A stretch of 64,000 bases of DNA from Vibrio profundi (GTDB taxonomy: Bacteria > Pseudomonadota > Gammaproteobacteria > Enterobacterales > Vibrionaceae): NCBI RefSeq assembly GCF_005281835.1, contig NZ_RZIS01000001.1, positions 724,351-788,350 of the forward strand. Direction: 5' to 3'. A program made the position numbers and the translations under genes. Below are positions 28,212-38,229 of this stretch, piece by piece; within the stretch, counting starts at the first letter, position 1; the number at the start of each line of letters is the position of its first letter. The notes beneath the pieces are model-generated. The model did not search any database, was not told where the DNA came from, and saw only the letters and a list, made by a program, of their open reading frames with translations.

Positions 28212-28240
28212 AAAAAAGCACAGCTTGAGCTGTGCTTTTT
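28212..28240. terminator. bidirectional intrinsic terminator
   Basis: The stem AAAAGCACAGC / GCTGTGCTTTT with loop TTGA has A and T runs on opposite sides. It serves both the end of the chemosensory operon and the convergent ygiQ gene. The rest of 28056-28276 shows nothing further. Confidence 0.85.
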
Positions 28241-28276
28241 GCGTTCATATCAACTTATCGGCTAAGCCATCTACCG

Positions 28277-30607
28277 TTAGCGCTGTGCACTGCGTTGACG
28301 GCTTTGACCTGCTCCTGTTGGCTTCTTGCCTTTGTGGTGCTTAGGTTTGTTCGTACCGCCAGTGGCAGTGCCTGCAGGTTTACCTCGGCCAGCTGGCTTA
28401 CCGCCATTCCCACCTTGTGATGCTTTGTTACCTGAACCCGACTTGTTGCCATTCTTTGGCGCATTCTTAGAGCCGTGATTACGTGGCTTTTCACCACCTA
28501 GTCCTGGCTGAGACTTACTGTGCTTAGTCGCGAAACGGTTTGCACCATGACGGCCAGACTTACGACGCTGCGCTGGTGTGCGCGCATCTAGATCTTCTTC
28601 TGGAACCAAACAGTTTGGTCGGTCACCAATTAAGTGCTTCTTACCCATGTCGATCAGTGCTTCACGGATGATCTTCCAGTTATCTGGATCATGGTAGCGA
28701 AGTAGCGCTTTGTGCAGGCGACGTTGACGGTCACCTTTTGGTACTGGTACATCTTCACGTTTCTTGTACTTAACGCGTTTCAGAGGGTTAGTCTCTGAGT
28801 AGTACATCGAAGTCGCATTACACATTGGCGATGGATAGAAGTTTTGTACTTGGTCACACTCGTAGTTGTGCTTTTTCAGCCACAACGCAAGGTTGAGCAT
28901 GTCTTCATCTTCTGTTCCCGGGTGAGCCGAGATGAAGTAAGGAATGAGATATTGCTTCTTACCTGCTTCCGCGCTGTATTTTTCGAACATTTCTTTGAAG
29001 CGGTCGTAAGTACCCATACCCGGCTTCATCATTAAGTCGAGAGGGCCTTTTTCAGTATGCTCTGGAGCAATCTTCAAATAGCCACCAACGTGGTGCGTTA
29101 CAAGCTCACGTACATATTCTGGAGATTCAATTGCCAAGTCGTAACGAACACCAGAAGCGATCATGATTTTCTTAACGCCTGGCACTTTTCGTGCGGAGCG
29201 GTACAGGTCGATAGTGTGCTTGTGGTCGGTATTTAGCTTTTCACAAATCTTCGGGAAGACACATGAAGGGCGGCGACAGTTAATTTCCGCTTTTGGATCT
29301 GAACACCCCAGGCGGTACATGTTAGCGGTTGGTCCACCTAAATCTGAGATAGTGCCAGTAAAGCCTGGAACCTTATCTTTAATATCTTCGATCTCGTCCA
29401 AGATTGATTCTTTCGAACGGTTTTGGATGATACGGCCTTCGTGCTCTGTAATAGAGCAGAACGAACAGCCGCCAAAACAGCCGCGCATGATGTTAACTGA
29501 AGTTTTGATCATGTCGTATGCAGGAATCTTCGCTTTTCCATACATAGGGTGTGGAACACGCTTGTAAGATAGGCCAAATACGTAGTCCATTTCTTCAGTG
29601 GTCAGCGGGATTGGCGCTTGGTTAACCCAAAGTTCGCGGTCACCGTGACGCTGAATCAAGGCACGACCAGAATACGGGTTTGTCTCTAAGTGAAGAATTC
29701 GGCTTGCGTGTGCGTACAAGATTCGGTCATTGTTTAGCTTTTCAAACGCAGGAATACGTACTGCCGTTGTTTTCGCATCATGACGAGATGGACGAATTGT
29801 AATTGGTTGCGCTTTTGGCTCTTCGTCTTTCTTGGTGTCACACTTAGTTTCGACTTCGTAAGGGTTTACTGGAACGTAAGCTTTACCCGGTTTTTCGATA
29901 CGAGAAGAGTCGATGATTTTGTAACTTTCTGGTGCGGCTGCAAGATTCACAGCTGTGCCACGGATATTGGTAAGCGTCGACATTTCTTCGCCATCCGCAA
30001 GGCGGTGCGCTACTTCAACCAGTGCGCGTTCAGCGTTACCAAATAACAGAATGTCTGCTTTTGCATCAAACAACACCGAGCGGCGAACTTTGTCTGACCA
30101 GTAATCGTAGTGAGCAACACGGCGAAGACTTGCTTCAATGCCGCCAAGTACAATAGGTGTGCCTTTATAGGCTTCACGACAGCGTTGAGAATATACCAAG
30201 GTTGCGCGATCAGGGCGTTTGCCACCTTCGTTGTTTGGCGTGTAAGCATCATCATGACGAAGCTTACGATCTGAGGTATAGCGGTTGATCATGGAATCCA
30301 TGTTACCCGCAGTGATGCCAAAGAATAAGTTAGGTTTGCCTAACTCCATGAATGCATCTTTGTTGTCCCATTTTGGCTGAGCGATGATGCCCACACGGAA
30401 ACCTTGTGCTTCTAATAAGCGACCAATGATTGCCATACCAAAGCTTGGGTGATCGACATACGCATCACCTGTAACAATGATAATGTCACAGCTATCCCAT
30501 CCTAGAGCATCCATTTCCTTTCTACTGGTAGGCAAGAAAGGTGCTGTTCCATAGCACTCGGCCCAGTATTTTTTGTGTTCATGAATAGGAGTGATTTCGC
30601 TGTACAT
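28277..30607 (-). CDS. ygiQ: YgiQ-family radical SAM protein
   Basis: This 776-residue protein has an N-terminal UPF0313-type domain ([35 protein letters not shown]) and a radical SAM core with the 4Fe-4S motif in [19 protein letters not shown] (CxxxCxxC). The region after residue 670 is low-complexity, rich in Gly, Lys, Asn and Pro, as in other YgiQ proteins. The reaction is not known; the domain order implies radical chemistry on an unidentified substrate. It is transcribed alone, with GAGG just before its ATG. Confidence 0.93.
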   Translation of the reverse strand: MYSEITPIHEHKKYWAECYGTAPFLPTSRKEMDALGWDSCDIIIVTGDAYVDHPSFGMAIIGRLLEAQGFRVGIIAQPKWDNKDAFMELGKPNLFFGITAGNMDSMINRYTSDRKLRHDDAYTPNNEGGKRPDRATLVYSQRCREAYKGTPIVLGGIEASLRRVAHYDYWSDKVRRSVLFDAKADILLFGNAERALVEVAHRLADGEEMSTLTNIRGTAVNLAAAPESYKIIDSSRIEKPGKAYVPVNPYEVETKCDTKKDEEPKAQPITIRPSRHDAKTTAVRIPAFEKLNNDRILYAHASRILHLETNPYSGRALIQRHGDRELWVNQAPIPLTTEEMDYVFGLSYKRVPHPMYGKAKIPAYDMIKTSVNIMRGCFGGCSFCSITEHEGRIIQNRSKESILDEIEDIKDKVPGFTGTISDLGGPTANMYRLGCSDPKAEINCRRPSCVFPKICEKLNTDHKHTIDLYRSARKVPGVKKIMIASGVRYDLAIESPEYVRELVTHHVGGYLKIAPEHTEKGPLDLMMKPGMGTYDRFKEMFEKYSAEAGKKQYLIPYFISAHPGTEDEDMLNLALWLKKHNYECDQVQNFYPSPMCNATSMYYSETNPLKRVKYKKREDVPVPKGDRQRRLHKALLRYHDPDNWKIIREALIDMGKKHLIGDRPNCLVPEEDLDARTPAQRRKSGRHGANRFATKHSKSQPGLGGEKPRNHGSKNAPKNGNKSGSGNKASQGGNGGKPAGRGKPAGTATGGTNKPKHHKGKKPTGAGQSRQRSAQR

Positions 30608-30774
30608 ATTTTGACCTCAGATCTAGGAGGCGGGAATTATAGCGGTATGTGCTGAGACTAGCTAGCGGAACATATCCATGAAATTTTTCAGGCATTTTCG
30701 GTTCTTCGAGTAATCTCTAAGAACTTGATTATATTCTGGACTATTATTATGAGACTAGTTTTATAGGAGTCGAT

Positions 30775-33261
30775 ATGGAAATCAATCAATTGGGTCCTCA
30801 GGAGATTGTCGACACAAAACTAGGGTTTACGGATAGCCTTTACCCTTTGGTCGATTGGACACTTAACCTAGAAACTCAGCAGCTCGAATTTGACGTATGT
30901 TCAGTCAACGAGTTACTCAAACCTACTCAACCTCTAAAAACCTTTTCCGATGTGCTGCGCTTAATGACGAAGCAGTGCCGAAAGCAATTAAAATCATTAA
31001 CTGAAGAAGTCGTTCGAACCGGAGAAGCTCGCTATATCAGCTGCTGCGTTTTCCCGAACGAGAAGATTTTGTCCTATGTGGAAATTTACATAGAGATGAT
31101 TGATACCAATATTCTTCAAGGTACGCTCCGACCGATGTTCTCGGTTCCTTCTCGAGAAGAAGTGGCCAATATCTTTGGGTCACTATTTGAAAACCCTCAT
31201 CATGGTATCGTCATTACAGATGAGCAGACTCGTATCATTACCTGTAATAGTTATTACGAGAAACAAAGTGGCTATGAACGCGCAGCATTAGTTGGGCTAA
31301 AAACGTCGATTTTTAATGCAGGAAAACACTCCAAGCAGTTCTATCAAAACATGTGGCGATCGTTGCGCGAAGAGGGCGTCTGGTCTGGTGTCATGCTGGC
31401 CAAAAACAATAAAGGCATTATTTATCCGCAAGAAATGACCATTCAACGGTTAGAGCCAGCTGAAGGTAAGGTGTATTACATTGGCTTAACGGTTAATTTG
31501 TCTCGCAGTCTGTCGCAAATTGCTGATAAAGAGTTAGGCGGTATTGAGTTACTTACTCAGCTTCCAACCAAAGAACGTTTCTTAAGCCAGTTAGAGATTT
31601 TGCTTGAGTCTAAAGACCAAACCACAGGTGTCATTGTATTAGGCATACAGCCAGAGTTTGACGCCGATTGGATGTTTGAAGACCAAAAGCAATTTGCAGA
31701 TATTATTTCACATATGCGCGGCACGCGAATCCCTGGGTACATAGGTAGCTATACCTTTGTAGTATGTGTTGAATTCGCGATTTCAGAGAAAGGGACCTTT
31801 GTACATGCGTTGAATAACGCGATTCGTAGCTACTTTTCTGAGTTGAAAAACATGGCGAGTGAGCGTGTGTACCTTGCCATTTCAAAAGGTAAAGTCGGTG
31901 CGTCTATTTTAGATGTGGATGCGAAAAATTCGACGCGATTATTGTCTCACGCAATGCAAGCGATGGTTGGGGCGAAGGAATATGTTGGAAAACATATCAA
32001 TTATTTCCATAGCCACACTCATAAAGAGATCATTCGCAAGCAATACTTAGAAACCATTATTCAGCAGTTGCTACATCGCCAATTAATTGAAGTCCATTAC
32101 CAACCAATCGTGGATACTCAGTCGGGAAAAGTGGTGATGTTTGAGTCCTTATGTCGATTCCCCGCAATCAAAGGTGAGATATTCGATACTCAAGAGATGA
32201 TCGATTTGACGGAAGAAATGGGTTTGATCACTGAACTTGATAGAACGGTGGCACTGATCGCTTTAGGGGAACATAAGAAGATTCGGCAATTATTTGGTGA
32301 TGAAACTGGATTAACCATTAACTGCTCACTTAAGACGAAAGGAAATGCGCAGCGGTTGCTGATTGAAACGGCGAAATTGATCCAATCTAATACCGACAGG
32401 CCTGATCTCGTTACCATCGAAATTACAGAAAGTGGCCACTTTGCGAGTAAAATCGAGCAAGACAGTGCGATTGAGAAGCTCGGCGAACTTGGAATTAGCG
32501 TTGCGATTGATGATTTTGGCTCGGGCTATTCTTCGCTTTCTTATTTAAGTGACGGGTATTTCAATACGCTTAAAATTGACCGTGACTTAATTGTTAACGT
32601 TCATGAAAACACTAACAAATTTAATATCATCAAAATGATCACTAAATTGGCTCACACCTTAGGCGTTAAAGTGATTGCCGAAGGGATCGAAAAGGCCGAA
32701 GAGCTGACGATTTTGCAGTTACTGAACGTTGATTATATTCAAGGTTATTTATTTGATAAGCCACGTAAGTTAAGTGACCTCAGCCAAATTTTAGAAAAGG
32801 CAGACGACAATGAGTTATTCAACCCTAATAGCCAGCCGAATGATCTAAGCCAAACACTATATTCATTCTTTAGACATGCGCCACCGCAGATCAAGTCGGG
32901 CGATCCTTTGTCTTTAGCGGCTCAATATTTGGAAAACGATCTGGTGAACACGATTCCGGTGATTGTAGATAAGAAATGCGTCGGTTTATTAAATAATGAA
33001 GTAATCAACCTGCACATGACACCGAGCATGGGCACCGATTTAGAGTCGGACAAAGAAGCAAAAATTTGGAAAAAACCTGTGAATCAAATGATGCAGGTGT
33101 CGTTCACCACATTGGAAATGGATACGAACTCAAGTGAAATTCCGGGGCTGGTGGAGAAGGGAACTCCGTTTCCGTGGATTCTGGTGGATGAGCGAGGAAT
33201 ATACAAAGGGATGATCAACGAAGCTGATTTACTGGCCTACTGTATGCCTTGGATAGACTAG
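30775..33261 (+). CDS. PAS / degenerate GGDEF / EAL (ESL) / CBS-like protein, copy 1
   Basis: An 828-residue cytoplasmic protein without membrane segments. Domain order: an unfamiliar N-terminal region (1-130), a PAS domain (135-245; FENPHHGIVITDEQTRIITC), a degenerate GGDEF-like region (250-420) with GSYTF in place of GGDEF, an EAL domain (about 430-675; FESLCR with Glu457), and a C-terminal CBS-like part (700-828). Catalytic residues are present (NCSL, EITES, IDDFGSGYSS, KIDRDL, AEGIE, QGYLF) although the signature is ESL. The gene at 34544 is a clear full-length paralogue. The CBS-like tail suggests nucleotide sensing, which is inferred. Confidence 0.88.
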   Translation: MEINQLGPQEIVDTKLGFTDSLYPLVDWTLNLETQQLEFDVCSVNELLKPTQPLKTFSDVLRLMTKQCRKQLKSLTEEVVRTGEARYISCCVFPNEKILSYVEIYIEMIDTNILQGTLRPMFSVPSREEVANIFGSLFENPHHGIVITDEQTRIITCNSYYEKQSGYERAALVGLKTSIFNAGKHSKQFYQNMWRSLREEGVWSGVMLAKNNKGIIYPQEMTIQRLEPAEGKVYYIGLTVNLSRSLSQIADKELGGIELLTQLPTKERFLSQLEILLESKDQTTGVIVLGIQPEFDADWMFEDQKQFADIISHMRGTRIPGYIGSYTFVVCVEFAISEKGTFVHALNNAIRSYFSELKNMASERVYLAISKGKVGASILDVDAKNSTRLLSHAMQAMVGAKEYVGKHINYFHSHTHKEIIRKQYLETIIQQLLHRQLIEVHYQPIVDTQSGKVVMFESLCRFPAIKGEIFDTQEMIDLTEEMGLITELDRTVALIALGEHKKIRQLFGDETGLTINCSLKTKGNAQRLLIETAKLIQSNTDRPDLVTIEITESGHFASKIEQDSAIEKLGELGISVAIDDFGSGYSSLSYLSDGYFNTLKIDRDLIVNVHENTNKFNIIKMITKLAHTLGVKVIAEGIEKAEELTILQLLNVDYIQGYLFDKPRKLSDLSQILEKADDNELFNPNSQPNDLSQTLYSFFRHAPPQIKSGDPLSLAAQYLENDLVNTIPVIVDKKCVGLLNNEVINLHMTPSMGTDLESDKEAKIWKKPVNQMMQVSFTTLEMDTNSSEIPGLVEKGTPFPWILVDERGIYKGMINEADLLAYCMPWID

Positions 33262-33351
33262 CAAGATCGAGAAATTTAGTAGTAGGTTGCTAGCCTTTAT
33301 GGGAGGCTTTGCTATTATCTGCGCAAATTACATGAATTTCCGACAATAACC

Positions 33352-34032
33352 ATGATTGAATCTCTTTTGATGTTGTTCGCACCTATGTTACTTGGTGCCT
33401 TGTCTATACTGACTCTTATTCTAGTAAAAGGCGATATTTGCCCAGGCCAACGTGGTCGAATCCATAAACTGCTACCAGCAATCGGTGTGCTGTGGATTGC
33501 GATCGCCTCGGTCAGAATTGAAGCGTTCATGATTGTGTTCGCGGTTTTCTACTTCTTTTCTCAAGTTCAAACCAAGAAAACCCGTGACCAAGGGCCTATT
33601 TGGTTATTGCACCTTGCCAATGGTTTAGCGCTGGCTTACGTTGCTATCCAAGCCTTTGAGCAGCCGACGTTAGCGGCGACGATTGCCACTTTCATTTCTA
33701 TTGCATTACTTGGGGCAAGCTTTGCCCATATCCTGCTGACGATTGCACGCACTCGCCTGCAAGCTTTTCATAGGATCTTGCCTGTTGTTGGTGTAATCAG
33801 CGGTATGTGCATGGTGCTCGCAACCTTACTTAACGCGTACTCTATGTCGGAAGCGGAACTGGAGCTTGTGACCAAGAATCTGCTATTTGGTTTTGCTTTG
33901 CTGATTTCATCCATCATTGTGTGGTGCTGGCATTTATTCTTTGTCAAAGCACCAGAAAAAATTCAACTAGGTTTGGCTAGTGTAATGCTGGTTGTGGCTC
34001 TTTTGGGCTTAAGCCAACTGTGGGCGTTGTAG
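33352..34032 (+). CDS. unknown inner-membrane protein with about seven helices
   Basis: This 226-residue, strongly hydrophobic protein has around seven membrane segments, starting MIESLLMLFAPMLLGALSIL. Short loops contain Lys/Arg on the presumed cytoplasmic side (QVQTKKTRDQG) and single His residues inside or next to helices (LLHLAN, FAHILL, FHRILP, CWHLFF) that could bind a cofactor. I do not recognise a family. It lies between the two EAL paralogues, 90 bp after the first and 84 bp before the DUF4250 gene, all on the same strand. Confidence 0.7.
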   Translation: MIESLLMLFAPMLLGALSILTLILVKGDICPGQRGRIHKLLPAIGVLWIAIASVRIEAFMIVFAVFYFFSQVQTKKTRDQGPIWLLHLANGLALAYVAIQAFEQPTLAATIATFISIALLGASFAHILLTIARTRLQAFHRILPVVGVISGMCMVLATLLNAYSMSEAELELVTKNLLFGFALLISSIIVWCWHLFFVKAPEKIQLGLASVMLVVALLGLSQLWAL

Positions 34033-34116
34033 TCACTAAAATGTGATCTGACTTTTCGCGAATTGACACCAGTATGCCTAAACTTATAGGAGTGAATACA
34101 GCGAAAGGGGAGTGAC

Positions 34117-34317
34117 ATGGACCTTAGTAACGTAAGTAAACTCGACAGCACCATCTTGCTAGGTATAGTGAATGAGAAGCTTCGTTTGGAGTGCAATAGC
34201 TTCGAAGATTTAGCCAGTATGTACGAGTTAGATGTGGAAAATGTAGTCGGGAAATTGGATGTGCTTGGCTACCAATATGACCCTCTAACCAATCAGTTTA
34301 AATCGCACTTTCGCTAG
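34117..34317 (+). CDS. DUF4250-family small protein
   Basis: A 66-residue soluble protein with the DUF4250 pattern: DSTILLGIVNEKLRLEC near the start, then LASMYELD, and VLGYQYDPLTNQFK at the end. The fold is probably a small helical, winged-helix-like unit and the function is unknown. AGGGGAG lies 7 bases upstream of the ATG. It is followed by a strong terminator, so it closes whatever transcript includes the preceding membrane protein. Confidence 0.83.
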   Translation: MDLSNVSKLDSTILLGIVNEKLRLECNSFEDLASMYELDVENVVGKLDVLGYQYDPLTNQFKSHFR

Positions 34318-34340
34318 CATTTGATTTGGTTTGATTTTAG

Positions 34341-34390
34341 ATAAAGCCATTAACTTAGTGAGTAATTACTGAGTTAATGGCTTTATTTTT
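34341..34390 (+). terminator. intrinsic terminator after the DUF4250 gene
   Basis: A long stem, ATAAAGCCATTAACT / AGTTAATGGCTTTAT, is followed by a T run. The inner part of the loop can also pair partly. Confidence 0.8.
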
Positions 34391-34543
34391 TCTACGAAAG
34401 TGAATATTAGTCCTAAGCTATAGAGGTATTCTCAGAAAACACTCTTTAAAATCTTCGCTGTTGTTGGAAAGGCTGAATCAAGGAAGTGATACCCATTATC
34501 TAGGCAGGGTACGCCAAACCAATAGGGCCTTAGAAGGTGTGGT

Positions 34544-37000
34544 ATGCCAGAAAGGAATCCGGATAAACCTGTATCTTATTTAGAACATCATTACCCAGAA
34601 GTGAATTGGAGCTGGAACGTTCACTCGGGTTTGTTTGAGTACGATTCTAAATTGATTGAAGATATTCTTCCTATGTCACACCCTGTGTCTTCAGTTTCTG
34701 AAATTCTTCAATTCATGTCTCAGCTCGACCGTGAGTCGATCAAAAAATCTTTTATTAAAGCACTGACTACGCATTCAAAAGAATACCTTTCGTGTTGCCT
34801 AACATTTGATAGAGCACATTTAGTCTACGTTGAATTTTTTATTCAAAGCGATCAGGGAAAAGGGCTTAAAGGTACACTCAAACCACTCCTTGTGATGCCT
34901 GACAGGGAAGACTTTGGTGTGCTATTTCAACAGCTTTTTAATAACCAACACCACGGCATTATAGTGGCGAATGATCACCAACGAGTGGTGATATGTAATC
35001 ATTATTTTGAAGAACATATCGGCTATTTAGCGAACCAAATTGTCGGTAAACACATCTCTAAATTTGATTCAGGAAAGCATACTCGTGAATATTACGACCG
35101 AATGTGGTCGAGTATTGAAGGTAAGGGCTACTGGACCGGAACGCTCCTAATAAAGAATGCTAACGGCGACGCGATTGCACAAGAACTAACGGTGCAGAAA
35201 CTCTCGATTGATTCACGCGTATTCTACATTGGCTTCTTTGTTGACCTTTCGAGCCATTTGTATCGAATTGCTGAACAAGAAGATGGTGGGGTTGAGTTAC
35301 TGACTCAGCTTTCTACCAAGCAGCAGTTTACTTCATCGCTGATTAAACAGTGTTTAGGCAGCAGTGAAGACATCATTGACCTCGCGATTGCATTCCAGCC
35401 TAAATTTGAACATGAGCAAGATTTCCAACAAAAGCCGATGTTGTCTGAGTCCCTTACCCGTAACCCTAAATGCCGTCATGTGGGGTATTTGGGGAATAAT
35501 GTTTTTATGGTGAGTGTGCAATGTCAGAAAGGAACGTCTGGTGATCAGATAGAGATTTTGCACCGGACTATTCGTCAGTTCTTTAACCATATTTACCACT
35601 CGGCTGGCGATATTGTTAAGCAAGCGATAATTCAAGGGAAAGTCGGGGTTTCCATACTCGGGCATGATACGGATGATCCTAAACGAATGGTGAATCATGC
35701 TATTCAATCGATGCTGGAATGTGACCAGCAAGGGTTGATCTCGTTTTATCATGGTGTTACCCATAAGCAGATCATGCGTAGAAAGCACCTTGAAGAGGTG
35801 GTGGTGGCCTGTATTAAAAATCAAAGCGTTGAAGTGTTTTATCAGCCTATTGTGGATACCAGTAATTGGGATGTGGTGAAGTTTGAGGCGTTATGTCGTT
35901 TTAAGTCACCTGATGGCCAAATGTATAACACCCAAGAAATGGTCGCGATAGCCGAAGATTTAGAACTAGTGTCTGAGCTGGATTTATGCGTCGGTGTGGC
36001 GTCACTAAATGGGTTAAAACGAATCCAAGATCAATATGGTGAACGAATTGGTATCACGATCAACCGCTCATTGAACACCAAATTAGGGGCGGAAGTGGTA
36101 TTGAGTTCAGCATTACAAATGGTCAGAGAGTTCGCCCATACTCCAGAGCTCGTCACCATAGAGCTGACCGAAAGTGCCTATTTCGATAGCGAATCGAGTC
36201 AGTCTGATTTAATCCATAGCTTACGAGAACATAAGGTAAGTGTCGCTATTGATGACTTTGGTACGGGGTATTCTTCCTTTACGTACTTAAGTGACTGTAA
36301 TTTTGATTTACTCAAAATCGATCGAGAGTTTGTTGTGAATTTAAAGGTCGGAACGCATAGGTATTTTATTGTCAAAATGATCACTGAGCTTTCACATACG
36401 CTAGATGTAAAAGTGGTCGCTGAAGGCGTAGAAACTCAGCAAGAGCTGGAGGTTCTGTGTGGATTAGGGGTGGATTTCATTCAAGGTTATTTCTTTTCCA
36501 AACCCTTACCGTTAGGTCAGATTGAACAAGCTTGGGGCTATCAAGAGCGATTGGACGAATTTTTGGATAGTTCTTCGATGATTAAGGGAATCGGAATACT
36601 GAGTATTGTTAGAGAAGAAGCCCCGGTATTCACTCCAGATGTGTGCATTCTCGATGTCAAAAAGGCGTTCGATGCGGATCCTACTTTAGAGGCGGTATGC
36701 GTTATTGTTGAAGAGCGGTGCGTTGGGGTTGTCGATAAAGCGACGCTGCAGCTTTACCTTACTTCGACCATAGGAACCAAGTTAGAAACCGCCAAGGATC
36801 TCGCGATTTGCAAGCGAACGTTAAATCAGGTGATGAAGACTAAATTTGAAACCATTGATTTTAAAACCAAGGCAAAGGATATCTCGGGGCTACTTAATGA
36901 AATATCTGCTCCCCCTTGGGTGATCACTAACGACTTTGGCGTGTATCTAGGCCTAGTGACCCAAGGCGATATATTGGCGTACTTCTCGGCTAAGGCTTAA
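34544..37000 (+). CDS. PAS / degenerate GGDEF / EAL / CBS-like protein, copy 2
   Basis: This 818-residue protein has the same architecture as the gene at 30775: N-terminal region, PAS (FNNQHHGIIVANDHQRVVIC), degenerate GGDEF (GNNVF loop), EAL (FEALCR, Glu448) and a CBS-like tail. Catalytic residues are complete (NRSL, ELTES, IDDFGTGYSS, KIDREF, AEGVET, QGYFF). The two copies share many identical blocks, such as the ELLTQL..K and YQPIVDT segments, but differ throughout, so the duplication is not recent. It has its own upstream region after a terminator. It is a probable c-di-GMP phosphodiesterase with nucleotide or redox sensing through PAS and CBS parts. Confidence 0.88.
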   Translation: MPERNPDKPVSYLEHHYPEVNWSWNVHSGLFEYDSKLIEDILPMSHPVSSVSEILQFMSQLDRESIKKSFIKALTTHSKEYLSCCLTFDRAHLVYVEFFIQSDQGKGLKGTLKPLLVMPDREDFGVLFQQLFNNQHHGIIVANDHQRVVICNHYFEEHIGYLANQIVGKHISKFDSGKHTREYYDRMWSSIEGKGYWTGTLLIKNANGDAIAQELTVQKLSIDSRVFYIGFFVDLSSHLYRIAEQEDGGVELLTQLSTKQQFTSSLIKQCLGSSEDIIDLAIAFQPKFEHEQDFQQKPMLSESLTRNPKCRHVGYLGNNVFMVSVQCQKGTSGDQIEILHRTIRQFFNHIYHSAGDIVKQAIIQGKVGVSILGHDTDDPKRMVNHAIQSMLECDQQGLISFYHGVTHKQIMRRKHLEEVVVACIKNQSVEVFYQPIVDTSNWDVVKFEALCRFKSPDGQMYNTQEMVAIAEDLELVSELDLCVGVASLNGLKRIQDQYGERIGITINRSLNTKLGAEVVLSSALQMVREFAHTPELVTIELTESAYFDSESSQSDLIHSLREHKVSVAIDDFGTGYSSFTYLSDCNFDLLKIDREFVVNLKVGTHRYFIVKMITELSHTLDVKVVAEGVETQQELEVLCGLGVDFIQGYFFSKPLPLGQIEQAWGYQERLDEFLDSSSMIKGIGILSIVREEAPVFTPDVCILDVKKAFDADPTLEAVCVIVEERCVGVVDKATLQLYLTSTIGTKLETAKDLAICKRTLNQVMKTKFETIDFKTKAKDISGLLNEISAPPWVITNDFGVYLGLVTQGDILAYFSAKA

Positions 37001-37034
37001 GTATCGTACCTTCGAATTGTCTCATTATTACTGA

Positions 37035-37946
37035 TTAGATCACTTCGATTCCATCTAAGTGGCTTTTGGATTGCTGCCTCGCGGTACTAAAAAACGCTTG
37101 TAAGTAGCGTTTATCTTTTTCTGAATTACGGGTTGCCGCAAATAGCCTTCTTGAAAGCCCTTTTCCTAGTGGCTTACTGGATATTAACCCTTGTCTAGAA
37201 AACTCACTGATTGCCCAGTTAGGTAGCGCTGCAACGCCCAATCCGGCAGAGACCATCTGAACGAGCATCAAAGTATTGTCTGCTTGTTTCCACTTTTTAG
37301 GTTCAATCCCTGCAGGCTGCAAGAAGTGTTTAACTACATCCAGCCTTTGCTTTTGAACCGGATAAGACAACATGGTTAAGTCAGCGAGATCTTCCGGTTC
37401 AATACGCTCTTGTTCTGCCAACGGTGAATTTATCGCAGTAATTAAACGCATTTCGAAATCAAACAGGGGTTCATAGTGAACTTCAGAACGTGGCTGAATA
37501 TCGGAAGTAATTACCAAGTCGAGTTCACCAGCCATAAGCGCTGGTAAAGGTTCGAAGCCAAAACCGGACGAAAAATCGAGGGTCACACTCGGCCAAGCGA
37601 TTTGATATTCCTTTAACGCTGGCATCAGCCACTGGAAGCATGAGTGACATTCTATCGCCATATGCAGTCGGCCATTAACGTCTTCTTTCAAGCTCGCGAG
37701 TTCATTTTCTGCTTTTGCTAATTTAGGCAAAATTTCGTCGGCAAGTCTCAGTAGAATTTCGCCTTCTGACGTGAATTTTACAGGGCGAGTTTTGCGCAGA
37801 AAAAGCTGACCGCCAATGCGGGCTTCAAGATCTTTAAGCTGATGAGACAATGCAGATTGGGTCAAATGTAGTGATGTTGCCGTCGCTGTTAATGAACCGC
37901 TATCGCGTAATGTCGTGAGTGTCCGTAGATGTTTAAGCTCTATCAT
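37035..37946 (-). CDS. metR: LysR-type regulator MetR
   Basis: A 303-residue LysR-family activator of methionine biosynthesis. The N-terminal helix-turn-helix (LKHLRTLTTLRDSGSLTATA, LTQSALSHQLKDLE) is followed by a periplasmic-binding-protein-like domain. The segment ECHSCFQWLMPAL is typical of MetR, which binds homocysteine as coinducer. It is divergent from metE across 283 bp with a MetJ operator between, the arrangement known from enteric bacteria. Confidence 0.95.
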   Translation of the reverse strand: MIELKHLRTLTTLRDSGSLTATATSLHLTQSALSHQLKDLEARIGGQLFLRKTRPVKFTSEGEILLRLADEILPKLAKAENELASLKEDVNGRLHMAIECHSCFQWLMPALKEYQIAWPSVTLDFSSGFGFEPLPALMAGELDLVITSDIQPRSEVHYEPLFDFEMRLITAINSPLAEQERIEPEDLADLTMLSYPVQKQRLDVVKHFLQPAGIEPKKWKQADNTLMLVQMVSAGLGVAALPNWAISEFSRQGLISSKPLGKGLSRRLFAATRNSEKDKRYLQAFFSTARQQSKSHLDGIEVI

Positions 37947-38025
37947 GAGTATTCCTCATATTCCCTAAGCCAAGTATTAATTTTTTAACTTATCGTTTTA
38001 CACTACTCTGTTTTAATTCTCATGT

Positions 38026-38049
38026 AAACGTCTAGACGTCTAAATGTTT
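38026..38049. promoter_or_regulatory. MetJ operator: three tandem met boxes
   Basis: Three adjacent 8-bp units read AAACGTCT, AGACGTCT and AAATGTTT. The central one equals the met-box consensus AGACGTCT and the flanks match at 6-7 and 4-5 positions. The site lies between metR and metE, where the MetJ-SAM repressor acts in gammaproteobacteria. No clear TGAA-N5-TTCA MetR site was found by eye. Confidence 0.85.
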
Positions 38050-38229
38050 ATTATCGCGAAGCGGTATTCCCTTTCGCCATGAATTTTATTAATAAATAAG
38101 ATGAATATAAGGAGATTGTTCATGTTCGTGTTTGGAGAGATAGTTTAGCCATCCAGACGCCTTATTCGACACTGTGAGTGAAAGGGTAGTCTGCTCGAAT
38201 TACTAAATTAACGAACAAGGATTAGGCTC

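Noticed and set aside
38050..38229. Cobalamin riboswitch in the metE leader
   Set aside because: The leader lacks a recognisable B12 box and is too short and unstructured by eye; the MetJ operator explains control.
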